Below the pieces are notes generated by a model. The model made no database searches. It was given only the letters and a program-made list of their open reading frames with translations, and had not been told where the DNA came from. Made by a program: the position numbers and the translations under genes. A stretch of DNA of 64,000 nt from Lysinibacillus sp. B2A1 (GTDB lineage Bacteria > Bacillota > Bacilli > Bacillales_A > Planococcaceae), in assembly GCA_002973635.1 (NCBI GenBank), contig CP027224.1, positions 5,382,001 to 5,446,000 on the forward strand, read 5' to 3'. Shown one piece after another: positions 35,458 to 44,845 of this stretch. The first letter of the stretch is position 1. Each line of letters starts with the position of its first letter.

Positions 35458-35654
35458 TTGCCCAGAAAATATCTAAGGTAATTCATGAATTTCTCATTAT
35501 CTCATTGGTTCATTATTCACTTGCACAACGTATTTATATCATATAAACTACTAAAAATTATTATTATTTATACCTTTCTTAATATAAATACCATTAGAAA
35601 TATTCTGATTTAATTTAAGATAAATATTATAATGGAATGTAAGAGGTGAGTTCA

Positions 35655-36914
35655 ATGCGTTTAGAAGTGAATCAAAAATTAGATTTAAAACTAGCTATGA
35701 CAAAACAATTGAGACAAGCAATAGAGCTTTTACAAATGCCTTCAGATGAGCTCGAAACATTTCTTATAGAACAATCACTTTCAAATCCCTTAATTGAAGT
35801 GAAAGATGGCTTTCACTTTAAGGAAGGTTATCATACAAACAAATATATGAATCTATCCGAAAACAATGCGGAGTACAGGATATCAAATGTAGATCACCTT
35901 TTAAGTGAAATTCGTTTAACTTATCATTCATCTGAAGATTATCAGCTTCTTCAACAGCTTATTCTGAATTTAAATGAGTTTGGTTATTTACCAAATGCGA
36001 CTCAGTTATTTTCGCAGTCACAATATAAGCACGCTTTACAGCTTCTGAAAAATTTAGATTATGTAGGAGTGGGAGCTGCAAACTTAAAGCATTGCTTACT
36101 GTTACAACTAGAGGCTTTCTATCCTGATGAATTATTTGCAAAAGAAATTATCCAACATCACTTAGAAAAATTAGCGGATCGTAAATGGAATGATATAAAA
36201 AAATGTTTACAGATAGATGAAGAAGAACTGAAATATACTATAAATATTATAAAATCATTAAACCCAAAGCCTTTTAAACCCGATTATTCTAGTATGTCTG
36301 AAGTTATTCGTCCAGATATAATAATTGACATTAAAGATGATTTCATTACTTACGCTTTAAGTAACTGGTTCTCTCCTTCTATTACTATGACAAAAATAGA
36401 GTCGATGTACTTATCCGCAGAAGAACAAAAACAAATGAATAAGTGGGAGAAGGATTACAATTGGTTATCTCAATCTCTTGAACAACGAAGAGAGACAATG
36501 ATTGCTATAATGGAGTATCTAATACGAGAACAATTGGAAGCCCTAAAAAAAGGACTACACTTTATAAAACCAATGACTCTTAAGGATATATCCGTAGCTA
36601 TTGATCGTCATGAATCTACTGTTAGTAGAGCAACGATGAACAAATATATTCAGGCACCTTGGGGAACTTTCTTAATGAAGAATTTATTTTCATCTAAGGT
36701 AACGACTTATTCTGGGGAAGATATCTCTAAGGAAAAAATAAAAACACAAATTCTTGAACTTGTGAAAAATGAAAATAAGAAAAAGCCATTATCCGACAAC
36801 AAAATACTGGAACTCGTTTGCAGTCAAGAAGAAGTTGAGTTATCTAGAAGAACTATCGCTAAATACCGAGATGAATTAAATATCCCCTCATCCTCTAAAC
36901 GAAAAGAATTATAG
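35655..36914 (+). CDS. sigL: RNA polymerase sigma-54 factor (SigL/RpoN)
   Basis: 419 residues from the ATG at 35655, after AAGAGGTGAG. The N-terminal region I is Gln/Leu-rich (LAMTKQLRQAIELLQM, LSNPLIEV), the central core-binding domain follows, and the C-terminal RpoN box reads SRRTIAKYRDELNIPSS in place of the classic ARRTVAKYRE. It directs polymerase to -24/-12 promoters, which need an AAA+ activator. Such an activator gene and two -24/-12 promoters lie within 17 kb, so this locus carries its own regulatory set. Whether the genome has another sigma-54 gene cannot be seen. Confidence 0.93.
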   Translation: MRLEVNQKLDLKLAMTKQLRQAIELLQMPSDELETFLIEQSLSNPLIEVKDGFHFKEGYHTNKYMNLSENNAEYRISNVDHLLSEIRLTYHSSEDYQLLQQLILNLNEFGYLPNATQLFSQSQYKHALQLLKNLDYVGVGAANLKHCLLLQLEAFYPDELFAKEIIQHHLEKLADRKWNDIKKCLQIDEEELKYTINIIKSLNPKPFKPDYSSMSEVIRPDIIIDIKDDFITYALSNWFSPSITMTKIESMYLSAEEQKQMNKWEKDYNWLSQSLEQRRETMIAIMEYLIREQLEALKKGLHFIKPMTLKDISVAIDRHESTVSRATMNKYIQAPWGTFLMKNLFSSKVTTYSGEDISKEKIKTQILELVKNENKKKPLSDNKILELVCSQEEVELSRRTIAKYRDELNIPSSSKRKEL

Positions 36915-36923
36915 AACACAATG

Positions 36924-36966
36924 AAAGGTGAAGAGAACCGCTAAGCTCTTCTTCACCTTTTGATAT
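36924..36966. terminator. Terminator between sigL and the shikimate dehydrogenase-like gene
   Basis: Stem AAAGGTGAAGAG with its complement (one bulge) ending at 36960, followed by T. It lies between convergent units. Confidence 0.7.
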
Positions 36967-36997
36967 ATTTAAAGGGGGATTTTTTTAATGATAGTCA

Positions 36998-37816
36998 TTA
37001 TTTTTTCGTTAAATTTTCCATCTGCTTGTAATTTACATCTTTCTGAAACCACATTTTTATTGCCTTGTGATTTTGCATAACTAGCATGGTCATACCATTT
37101 TGTATACGGGCACCTAAATTTTTAGCTTGCTTAAGAAATGCTGTATATTGAGGATTATAAATGACATCCGAAACAATCGCATTTTCTTTTAGCTGTACAA
37201 TATTTAGAGGCATGGCATCCGTATGTGGCCACATACCTATAGGGGTAGTTTGAACGATAACGTCATATTTAAGTGTTTGCTGTTCAGCTTCTTCATAAGA
37301 TAAGACCCTAACATTCGGCCTATCTATCGTATTCTTTACCTTATCTACAGTTCGGTTTGTTATATCAATTTCAACATCTTCAAATTGCAGGAGCTCAAAG
37401 TAGATGGATTTAGCTACTCCTCCAAATCCTATCAAAAGAATTTTCATTCCATTCAAATTTGATAGGCTAAACTCTTGTAAAAGTCCTGCTAGCCACGCTT
37501 GACCATCAAAATTATATCCAATAAGCTTACCATTCACTGCTTGAATAATATTAACAACACCAGTATTTTTAGCAGTTAAATCTAATTCATCTATATATGG
37601 AAGCACCTTCTCCTTATAGGGAATTGTAACAATTAATCCACCTTCATGACTGGATTTTAAATGCATCATAAAATTTTTTAATCCATCATCCTCCACTTCA
37701 AATTTTTGAAACGAGGCTTGAATATTATTCTCTTTATAGGTTTCATTTTGCAGTAAAGGCGAAAGTGAGTGCTCTAAGGGGTTTCCCAAAATACCATAGA
37801 CTTGAATAAGTATCAC
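36998..37816 (-). CDS. Shikimate dehydrogenase-family protein (AroE-like), divergent
   Basis: About 273 residues. The substrate-binding LEHSLSPLLQN, catalytic Lys in TIPYKE, Rossmann GFGGVAKS, NADP-type NRT and the final MLVMQNHKAIKMW all fit the family. The GYNTD motif is GYNFD here, so the Thr is lost, which may alter specificity (quinate- or aminoshikimate-like). As the last gene of a catabolic operon it is probably not the biosynthetic aroE. The start is uncertain: GTG at 37816 is adjacent to AGAGG, while an ATT codon three positions on is better spaced; a TTG at 37840 overlaps the aldehyde dehydrogenase gene. Confidence 0.78.
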   Translation of the reverse strand: MILIQVYGILGNPLEHSLSPLLQNETYKENNIQASFQKFEVEDDGLKNFMMHLKSSHEGGLIVTIPYKEKVLPYIDELDLTAKNTGVVNIIQAVNGKLIGYNFDGQAWLAGLLQEFSLSNLNGMKILLIGFGGVAKSIYFELLQFEDVEIDITNRTVDKVKNTIDRPNVRVLSYEEAEQQTLKYDVIVQTTPIGMWPHTDAMPLNIVQLKENAIVSDVIYNPQYTAFLKQAKNLGARIQNGMTMLVMQNHKAIKMWFQKDVNYKQMENLTKK

Positions 37817-37827
37817 CCTCTCTATTG

Positions 37828-39246
37828 TTATTGATTCCAAATAACTAGCTTTAACTCTGTCATTTCTTCTATAGCATATTTTACACCCTCGCGACAGTTA
37901 CCACTTTCTTTCACACCTCCATACGGCATATGGTCTACCCTAAATGTTGGAATATCATTAATAACTACTCCACCTACTTCTAATAGATGCATGGCTTTTG
38001 AAGCGTTTTTAATATCATTTGTAAAAATACCAGCTTGTAATCCAAACCTAGAATCATTTATTGCATCAATAGCTTCTTGAACAGCACTAATTTTATTTAC
38101 TGTCACGATTGGCGCAAAGACCTCTTGGCATGATACTTTTGATGTCGAAGGTACTTCAGCTAAAATAGTAGGTTTTAAAATATTTGCTTCTACTTGGCCC
38201 CCACTAATTAATTTTGCTCCGTCTGCTATTGCCTCATCAATCCAGCTTAGGGCTCGATGATTGTCCTCTAAACTAATTAGCGTCGAAATATCTGTTGTTA
38301 TATTCAGCGGATCGCCCAATATCAATTTCTCAGCCTTTTCTTTAAACTTTTGCAAAAATTCTTCTGCTACACTTTCATGCACATAAATTCGTTGTAATGA
38401 AATGCAAATTTGTCCTTGATTTGAAAATGCCCCAACCACACATTTATCAGTTATTACATCAATATCGGTAAGTTGATCGATGATTAATCCTGCATTCGAT
38501 CCTAGTTCTAGGGAGACTTTCTTCAGTCCAGCACGTTGTTTTATACCTAATCCAACACCTGGACTTCCCGTAAACGTAACCATCTTTACTTTTTCACTTT
38601 CTACCAATACATCTCCAACTGTTCTTCCACTTCCAGTTATCAAATTAAATGCGCCTTTAGGTAAATCTGTTTGACTTAATAATTCCGCTAAAAATATGGA
38701 TGATAACGGTGTTTGGGAAGCTGGTTTTAGAACAACTGTATTACCTGCTGCAATTGCTGGACCTAATTTATGTGCGACTAAATTCATCGGGAAATTAAAA
38801 GGCGTAATAGCTGCCACCACTCCTAATGGTTCACGAATTGTTAATCCGATTTTATTCACGCCATTTTTGGCAGCATCGATTGGTAGAACTTCACCGTAAA
38901 TTCGTTTTGCCTCTTCTGCCGCGAATTTATAGGTTTCTATTGTTCGTTCTACTTCGCCTATTGCAAATTTCAAAGGCTTCGCAGATTCTAATGAAATAAT
39001 CTCTGCAGCTTTTTCTTTATTAGCAATTAACAGATTTACCAACTGTTCTAATATATTTGAGCGCTCATACGCTGTTAGGTTTCTCATTACTTTAAATGCT
39101 TCCTGCGCTGCATCGATTGCCTCTTCCACCTGCTCAGTTGAAGCCTGGGCGATATTTGCAATTGTTTGTTGTGAATAAGGTGACTTTAATTCGCTATATA
39201 TTTCACTTTCTCTCCATTGTCCATCAATATATAAATTTTTTCTCAT
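37828..39246 (-). CDS. NAD(P)-dependent aldehyde dehydrogenase
   Basis: 472 residues with the classic features: ITPFNFPMNLVAHKLGPAIA, FTGSPGVG for the cofactor, general base Glu in LELGSN and catalytic Cys in GQICIS near residue 280. It resembles lactaldehyde/phosphonoacetaldehyde/semialdehyde dehydrogenases, but the exact substrate cannot be read. It overlaps the upstream SDR gene by ATGA. With an acetoin-dehydrogenase-type complex encoded upstream it may oxidise the aldehyde released by acyloin cleavage. Confidence 0.87.
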   Translation of the reverse strand: MRKNLYIDGQWRESEIYSELKSPYSQQTIANIAQASTEQVEEAIDAAQEAFKVMRNLTAYERSNILEQLVNLLIANKEKAAEIISLESAKPLKFAIGEVERTIETYKFAAEEAKRIYGEVLPIDAAKNGVNKIGLTIREPLGVVAAITPFNFPMNLVAHKLGPAIAAGNTVVLKPASQTPLSSIFLAELLSQTDLPKGAFNLITGSGRTVGDVLVESEKVKMVTFTGSPGVGLGIKQRAGLKKVSLELGSNAGLIIDQLTDIDVITDKCVVGAFSNQGQICISLQRIYVHESVAEEFLQKFKEKAEKLILGDPLNITTDISTLISLEDNHRALSWIDEAIADGAKLISGGQVEANILKPTILAEVPSTSKVSCQEVFAPIVTVNKISAVQEAIDAINDSRFGLQAGIFTNDIKNASKAMHLLEVGGVVINDIPTFRVDHMPYGGVKESGNCREGVKYAIEEMTELKLVIWNQ

Positions 39247-39995
39247 CGTGATAAAACACCTCCATCGACTGGGATTAAAATACCTGTAACATAATCAGAT
39301 GCTTTGGTAGCCAAAAACATTGCCGTCCCTACAATATCTTGAGGATCACCCCATTTTTTAGATGGAATGCGATCCTCAAATTCTTTTTTACGTACTGGAT
39401 CCTGTAAAATATCGGAATTCATATCTGTTAAAATATACCCTGGGGCAATGGCATTTACTTGAATCCCATATTGAGCCCATTCATTAGATAATGATTTTGT
39501 TAATTGTAGTACTGCTCCCTTACTTGCTGAATAAGGTGAAGAATTGTACGCCCCAACAATGGATACGATGGAGCTTAGATTAATAATTTTACCTTGTCCA
39601 AATTTCTTCATTTCGACTGCAGCTAATCGACTTAATTCAAATAAAGATAGGACATTTAAGTTAAATATTTTTTGCCATGTATCTAATGGTACATCCACCG
39701 CTGGACTACGTTTAATAATGCCCGCGCAGTTGATAAGAACATCTACTTTTCCATCTAATAGCTCTAAAGCTTGTTTAAAATATAGTTTTATTTTCTCGAC
39801 TTCCATTAAGTCACACTTAATATAGCCAACATTCAAAGAGTTCAGTGACGTTACTTTATCAGAAATATCTAAAACAACAATTTCAGCTCCAGCCTGCTTA
39901 AAGGCCTTAACAAATTCGTGTCCAATTCCCTGAGCCCCACCAGTTACAATTATTTTTTTTCCTTTTAGATTAAAAAGTTCAGTGATGTCTATCAT
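39243..39995 (-). CDS. Short-chain dehydrogenase (KduD/gluconate 5-dehydrogenase-like)
   Basis: 250 residues from the ATG at 39995, after AAAGGGG inside the end of the preceding gene; one base separates it from that stop codon. The glycine motif TGGAQGIG, NNAG-like NCAG, catalytic Ser of SSIVS and YSASK are complete. The C-terminus PVDGGVLSR is typical of SDRs acting on keto-sugar acids such as 2-deoxygluconate or gluconate. A related SDR is encoded near 50.4-51.1 kb in the second operon, suggesting successive steps on similar intermediates. Confidence 0.87.
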   Translation of the reverse strand: MIDITELFNLKGKKIIVTGGAQGIGHEFVKAFKQAGAEIVVLDISDKVTSLNSLNVGYIKCDLMEVEKIKLYFKQALELLDGKVDVLINCAGIIKRSPAVDVPLDTWQKIFNLNVLSLFELSRLAAVEMKKFGQGKIINLSSIVSIVGAYNSSPYSASKGAVLQLTKSLSNEWAQYGIQVNAIAPGYILTDMNSDILQDPVRKKEFEDRIPSKKWGDPQDIVGTAMFLATKASDYVTGILIPVDGGVLSR

Positions 39996-39996
39996 G

Positions 39997-41376
39997 TTAA
40001 TGAACCCCTTTACCAATACTTAAATTAGCTACTTCCATAAATATTTCAGACAGAGAAGGATGAGGTTGAATCATCTCAGCCATTTCATACACGGTACCTT
40101 CCAGACTCATATATGCCGACCCTTGTCCAATTAATTCTGTTACATATGGACCTACCATACACATACCATAAATTTCACCATATTTAGAATCTGTAAATAC
40201 TTTGACAAAGCCATCTTTTTTTCCTAAAGTCTGAGCTTTTCCATTTCCAAAAAGATTATATTTAGTAACTGTGTAATCAACACCCTTACTTTTCAAGTCA
40301 TTTTCTGATTGGCCAATACTTGCAATTTGTAAATTTGTATAAATGCATCGTGGCACGATAGAATAATCCATTTTCTTTTGATTGCCTAAAATATTCTCAA
40401 TAACAGTTAACCCTTCTGCACTTGCAACGTGAGCAAGCTGGTATCCACCTATTACATCTCCGACAGCATAAATACTTGAAATATTTGTTTGTAAATAGTC
40501 ATTAACTTTAATAAATGCTCCATTATATGCTAGATCTATGTGCTTGGTCGCCGAATTGTTAGGTGTCCGCCCTACTGCGATAAGTAGCTCTTCTGAAGAA
40601 ATGACATCTTTCTCGCCCGATTTCTTCTCAACCACTAGCATCTTACATCCATTTTCTTCACTTACACTTGTCACAAGGTGGTTTGTTAAAATATTAATTC
40701 CTTTGTCGTGAAGCTTTTTGTGTAAAGCTTTTGAGGCTTCCTCATCCTCCATAGCAATAATTCTGTTGCTATATTCAATAATAGTCACTTTCGATCCTAA
40801 ACTGCTAAATACATCTGCTAGCTCTACGCCTATTACCCCACCACCAACAATCGTCATAGATTTCGGTAATGTTTTAAGATCAAAAATTGTATCTGTTGTA
40901 TGATATTGCACATTCTCTAAGCCATCTACTTTCGGAATAAGTGGACGGCTTCCTGTTGCAATAATAATATTTTTTGTTGAAAGAGTAGTCTTTTCATTAT
41001 TTGAAATGACTTCAACCTCTTGAGAATTTTTTATTAATCCTAATCCATTAAATACTTCTATTTTTCTAGCTTTTAATAAAGATTGAATACCCATTCTTAA
41101 ATTATTGAGAACGGAATTTTTGTAGGAAACCATACCCTCCATCGAAAAATCAACATCTTTTACTAAAATCCCACGTTGCTTTCCTTGCTCAATTTCCTCT
41201 AGTATTTCTGCATTTTTTAGATAGGTTTTTGATGGGATACAGCCTTGATTCAGGCAAGTTCCACCAAGCTGCTCGGCCTCTATAAGCGCAACCCTTAGTC
41301 CTTCACTAGCTCCCCTCAACGCAGCAACATATCCGCCAGGGCCTCCGCCAATTATGATTACATCAAATGTTGTCAT
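39997..41376 (-). CDS. lpdA: Dihydrolipoyl dehydrogenase (E3) of the 2-oxo acid/acyloin complex
   Basis: 459 residues. The FAD motif GGGPGGYVAA is at the N-terminus, the redox disulfide Cys41/Cys46 lies in GGTCLNQGCIPSK, the NAD motif is GGGVIGVE, and the dimer-interface HPSLSE sits near the end. It reoxidises the dihydrolipoyl groups of the E2 encoded 15 bp upstream and passes electrons to NAD. The dedicated copy within the operon implies the complex does not borrow the housekeeping E3. Confidence 0.92.
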   Translation of the reverse strand: MTTFDVIIIGGGPGGYVAALRGASEGLRVALIEAEQLGGTCLNQGCIPSKTYLKNAEILEEIEQGKQRGILVKDVDFSMEGMVSYKNSVLNNLRMGIQSLLKARKIEVFNGLGLIKNSQEVEVISNNEKTTLSTKNIIIATGSRPLIPKVDGLENVQYHTTDTIFDLKTLPKSMTIVGGGVIGVELADVFSSLGSKVTIIEYSNRIIAMEDEEASKALHKKLHDKGINILTNHLVTSVSEENGCKMLVVEKKSGEKDVISSEELLIAVGRTPNNSATKHIDLAYNGAFIKVNDYLQTNISSIYAVGDVIGGYQLAHVASAEGLTVIENILGNQKKMDYSIVPRCIYTNLQIASIGQSENDLKSKGVDYTVTKYNLFGNGKAQTLGKKDGFVKVFTDSKYGEIYGMCMVGPYVTELIGQGSAYMSLEGTVYEMAEMIQPHPSLSEIFMEVANLSIGKGVH

Positions 41377-41390
41377 ATCCTCACCTCAAC

Positions 41391-42677
41391 TTAAACAAGC
41401 ATTCTAAATGGATTTTCTAGATTTTCTTTCAAGTCTGTCATAAACTGAGCAGCCGGTGCTCCGTCAATTACTCGATGATCAAACGATAATGATAATTGCA
41501 TCATTGAATTTATAACTACCTCGCCATTTTTTACAACTGGCTTTTCCACAATTCTTCCTACACCTAAAATCGCTGACTGTGGCTGATTAATAATCGGTGT
41601 AAATGAATCAACAGCATACATACCTAGATTACTAATCGTAAAAGTACCATTTTCAAAATACTCTGGACTTAGTTTTCCATTCTTTATGTTTGCAACTATT
41701 TCCTTACTTCTTTTTACAATCTCCGCTAAGCCTATTTGATCTGTATTTTCAATTACCGGTACTACTAAACCTTCATCTAGGGAAACAGCAAATCCAATAT
41801 TGACCTCTTCATAAAAATAAATTTCGTTATTCTGTAATGAAATATTTAATGCTTTGTTTTTAGATAATGTATGTGCAACTGCTTTAACAATTAAATCGTT
41901 ATAGGATAATCGATATCCTGTTTCTTTCTCAATGACAGGTAGTAATTGCTTACGCAGAATTACACATTCCGTCATATTGATCTCTGTTGTCAATGTTACA
42001 TGTGGTGCAGTGTAATAGCTTTCGCTCATTCGCTCTGCAATGACTTTTCTCATGCCTTTTAACGGTACTTTTTTCAGCTGTGAAGATTCTCTCTCTTGTG
42101 TTGATGTTGTCTTAGTAACAGCAGACAAGACATCCTTTTTCGTTATTTTACCGTGCTGTCCTGAGCCAATTAAATCTTTATCATCTATCTTTAGATCTTT
42201 AACCATCTTTTGTGCCAATGGCGTGATTTTAGATGTATCTTGTTGTAAGTAATTTTCAACATCCTGTTTTTGTACGCGACTGTTCGGACCTGTTCCAGGT
42301 ACAAGGGAAAGGTCAACCCCATTGTCTTTTGCAAGCTTGTTGGCAGCAGGTGTTTTTCGCACTTTTTCTTCCTCATTGACTTCTTCCAATTTATTATCTT
42401 TAGATTCTGAGAAGTTTTCAATTTGCTCTATTGCCTCATTTTCTTCACCCATATAGGCAATAACTTCATGTACTTTTACTGTACTACCTGCATCATATAA
42501 TTTTTTTAATAGATGTCCTGAAGATTCAGCTTCTACTTCTAGAACAATTTTATCTGTTTGAATTTCAGCAATGGGATCACCTTCCTCGATAAACTCACCA
42601 TCATTTACTAGCCAACTAACAATGATGCCCTCCTCCATCGTTGCTCCTAATTTGGGCATTACCACTTCTCTTGCCAT
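41391..42677 (-). CDS. Dihydrolipoamide acetyltransferase (E2), acetoin-dehydrogenase type
   Basis: 428 residues. An N-terminal lipoyl domain carries the attachment Lys43 in IQTDKIV. Two peripheral-subunit-binding domains follow (about 103-140, TPAANKLAKDNGVDLSLVPG, and 155-192, TPLAQKMVKDLKIDDKDLIG), then the catalytic domain with DHRVIDG near the end. E2 takes the acetyl group from E1 and transfers it to CoA. Two binding domains are unusual but occur in some Gram-positive complexes. It starts 13 bp after the E1-beta stop codon. Confidence 0.9.
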   Translation of the reverse strand: MAREVVMPKLGATMEEGIIVSWLVNDGEFIEEGDPIAEIQTDKIVLEVEAESSGHLLKKLYDAGSTVKVHEVIAYMGEENEAIEQIENFSESKDNKLEEVNEEEKVRKTPAANKLAKDNGVDLSLVPGTGPNSRVQKQDVENYLQQDTSKITPLAQKMVKDLKIDDKDLIGSGQHGKITKKDVLSAVTKTTSTQERESSQLKKVPLKGMRKVIAERMSESYYTAPHVTLTTEINMTECVILRKQLLPVIEKETGYRLSYNDLIVKAVAHTLSKNKALNISLQNNEIYFYEEVNIGFAVSLDEGLVVPVIENTDQIGLAEIVKRSKEIVANIKNGKLSPEYFENGTFTISNLGMYAVDSFTPIINQPQSAILGVGRIVEKPVVKNGEVVINSMMQLSLSFDHRVIDGAPAAQFMTDLKENLENPFRMLV

Positions 42678-42689
42678 TTTAGTTCACCT

Positions 42690-43670
42690 CTATTTGTTCA
42701 TTAATTCCAAACATTTTTGATAAATATCTGATACTTGAGGGATTGCAGCCTTTTCAAGTTTTGGGTTGTATGGTATTGGTGCCTCTACTCCACCTAATCG
42801 TAAAATCGGTGCATCTAAGTAATCAAAGGCATCACTCTCTGCGATTAAACTAACAATTTCTGTACCAAATCCGCCTCTTTTCACTGCCTCATATACGACT
42901 AGTACTCTTCCAGTTTTCTTTACAGATTCCAAAATCGCTTTTTCATCTAACGGAACAAGTGTCCGTGGGTCAATTACCTCCACATCAATTCCCTCTTGTT
43001 CTAGCTGTTGTGCAGCCTCTACCGCATGATTTACCATCATACCTGTGGCAATAATAGTAATGTCCTTCCCCTCTCGTTTAATATCTGCCACACCAAGAGG
43101 AATTTCATAAGATTCTTCAGGAACATCTCCTTTTTGGTTATAAAGCATCTTATGCTCATAGAATAGAACTGGATTGTCATCTTTGATTGCAGCTTTTAGT
43201 AAGCCCTTAGCATCGTATGCATTAGAAGGTTGTACAACTTTTAAGCCTGGTATATGTGTCATCCAAGCTTCTAAGCTCTGTGAATGTTGTGCTGCAAATC
43301 CTGCACCGGAGCCAGCTGGTAATCTAACTACCATTGGAACTTTTGCTTTTCCTCCAAACATATAACGCATTTTGGCCGCTTGGTTTACAATATTATCCAT
43401 AGCAATTACAACAAAATCCGAAAATTGAATTTCTAAAATTGGACGCATTCCTGTCATTGCTGATCCAACCGCACAGCCACTAATTGCTGCTTCTGAAATA
43501 GGAGTAATGCGAACTCGTTCAGGTCCAAATTCATCAATCATTCCACTTGTGACACCAAATGCACCACCATATACTCCGATGTCTTCCCCCATAATAAATA
43601 CATCATTATCTTCACGCATTACTTGAGTCATTGCTTCTTTAATAGCTTCTGAATAACTAATTTCTCTCAT
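42690..43670 (-). CDS. TPP-dependent dehydrogenase E1 beta subunit (acetoin-dehydrogenase type)
   Basis: 326 residues, the usual size of PdhB/AcoB. Typical segments are [48 protein letters not shown] and DPRTLVPLD. It forms the alpha2-beta2 E1 with the upstream product, binding TPP between the subunits. AAAGGAG precedes the ATG. The operon with a dedicated E2 and E3 under a sigma-54 promoter parallels the B. subtilis acoABCL operon. Confidence 0.9.
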   Translation of the reverse strand: MREISYSEAIKEAMTQVMREDNDVFIMGEDIGVYGGAFGVTSGMIDEFGPERVRITPISEAAISGCAVGSAMTGMRPILEIQFSDFVVIAMDNIVNQAAKMRYMFGGKAKVPMVVRLPAGSGAGFAAQHSQSLEAWMTHIPGLKVVQPSNAYDAKGLLKAAIKDDNPVLFYEHKMLYNQKGDVPEESYEIPLGVADIKREGKDITIIATGMMVNHAVEAAQQLEQEGIDVEVIDPRTLVPLDEKAILESVKKTGRVLVVYEAVKRGGFGTEIVSLIAESDAFDYLDAPILRLGGVEAPIPYNPKLEKAAIPQVSDIYQKCLELMNK

Positions 43671-43688
43671 CTTGATTTCTCCTTTTCC

Positions 43689-44678
43689 CTAGGCGTAAAT
43701 ATCTGTCATTAAAGTATCTAAACTTGGATCATCACTATTTTCAGCATATTCAACCGCTTCTTCCATCTGGTTTTGAGCTTTTTCGTTTAACTCTATGAAT
43801 TCGTTTTCATTTATGACATTATTTAAAATTAGAATTTCCTTAAAAGCTTCGATTGGATCCTTTGCTTTCTTCCACTCCTTCTCCTCTTCGCGTGTTCTAT
43901 ATTTTCGAGCATCACTTCTTGAATGCCCTTCCCATCGATAAGTTTCTGCTTCAATTAAAGTAGGACCCTTCCCCTGTTTCGCACGTTCAACTGCATCTTG
44001 TGTTGCTTTAATAACCTCTAAAATGTTATTACCATTAATGGTTTCGCTTGGGATTCCGTAGCTTGATCCTCTGACAGCAATGGACTCTATATTTGTCATT
44101 TCTTTAATAGAGCCTGACATTCCATATAAATTATTTTCACAGAAGAAAATTACTGGAAGCTTCCATATTGAAGCAAGATTCAAAGATTCGTGGAACGCCC
44201 CTTCATTTGTTGCACCATCTCCAAAGAAGCAAAGTACTACATAGCCTAATTCCTTCATTTTAGATGTTAAAGCTGCGCCGACACCAAGTGGTAGACCAGC
44301 CGCTACAATGCCATTTGCGCCTAGATTACCAATTGTCATATCAGCAATATGCATTGAACCCCCTTTACCCTTGCAATGACCTGTTACCTTTCCAAGTAGC
44401 TCTGCGACCATCTTTTTAACATCTGTTCCTTTAGCAATACTGTGTCCATGACCACGATGTGTGCTTGTAATCTTATCTTCATTATTTAGTGGGAAACAAG
44501 CACCTACTGCTGTGGCTTCCTGACCAATACATAGATGCATAGTTCCATGAATTTTACCTTGTTGATATAGTTGTTTCAGTGTCTCTTCGAACTTTCTGAT
44601 GAGAATCATGTCATACAACATTTTCTTTAAATCCTGATTGTCTAAGCCTAATTCTTGAAATAATAATTCATTTGACAT
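43689..44678 (-). CDS. TPP-dependent dehydrogenase E1 alpha subunit (acetoin-dehydrogenase type)
   Basis: 329 residues, close to AcoA. The TPP/Mg motif is GDGATNEGAFHESLNLASIW with NN at its end (FFCENNLYG); STHRGHGHSIAKG and YRWEGHSRSD hold active-site histidines. The E1 decarboxylates or cleaves its substrate and reductively acetylates the E2 lipoyl group. First gene of the operon, with AGGAGG before the ATG and a sigma-54 promoter 38 bp upstream. A branched-chain or pyruvate substrate is less likely given the context. Confidence 0.9.
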   Translation of the reverse strand: MSNELLFQELGLDNQDLKKMLYDMILIRKFEETLKQLYQQGKIHGTMHLCIGQEATAVGACFPLNNEDKITSTHRGHGHSIAKGTDVKKMVAELLGKVTGHCKGKGGSMHIADMTIGNLGANGIVAAGLPLGVGAALTSKMKELGYVVLCFFGDGATNEGAFHESLNLASIWKLPVIFFCENNLYGMSGSIKEMTNIESIAVRGSSYGIPSETINGNNILEVIKATQDAVERAKQGKGPTLIEAETYRWEGHSRSDARKYRTREEEKEWKKAKDPIEAFKEILILNNVINENEFIELNEKAQNQMEEAVEYAENSDDPSLDTLMTDIYA

Positions 44679-44715
44679 ATTTAGAACCTCCTAAAAATAT
44701 TTACATTAATTATTA

Positions 44716-44733
44716 ATGCAAAAAGCATGCCAA
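44716..44733 (-). promoter_or_regulatory. Sigma-54 (-24/-12) promoter of the dehydrogenase-complex operon
   Basis: On the minus strand TTGGCATGCTTTTTGCAT: GG at -24 and GC at -12 are ten bases apart, as required. The E1 alpha start is 38 bp downstream. Confidence 0.85.
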
Positions 44734-44804
44734 CTTTTATTGATGCAAAAACCCAGTATTTTCTCATCGAACTGGAGAAAAAATGATGTATAATTGTGCC
44801 CAAG

Positions 44805-44822
44805 TGATGAATTATTACATCA
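44805..44822. promoter_or_regulatory. Upstream activator site 1
   Basis: TGATGAATTATTACATCA, an imperfect dyad, about 72 bp upstream of the -24 element. The same pattern occurs upstream of the other sigma-54 promoter at 51754-51771. It is also 23 bp before the activator gene, so it may affect that gene as well. Confidence 0.7.
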
Positions 44823-44845
44823 TGTCTACTTAAGGGGGAGTATGA

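Noticed and set aside
36998..37840. Housekeeping biosynthetic aroE
   Set aside because: Position at the end of a sigma-54 catabolic operon and the changed GYNFD motif argue for a specialised paralogue, so no gene symbol was given.
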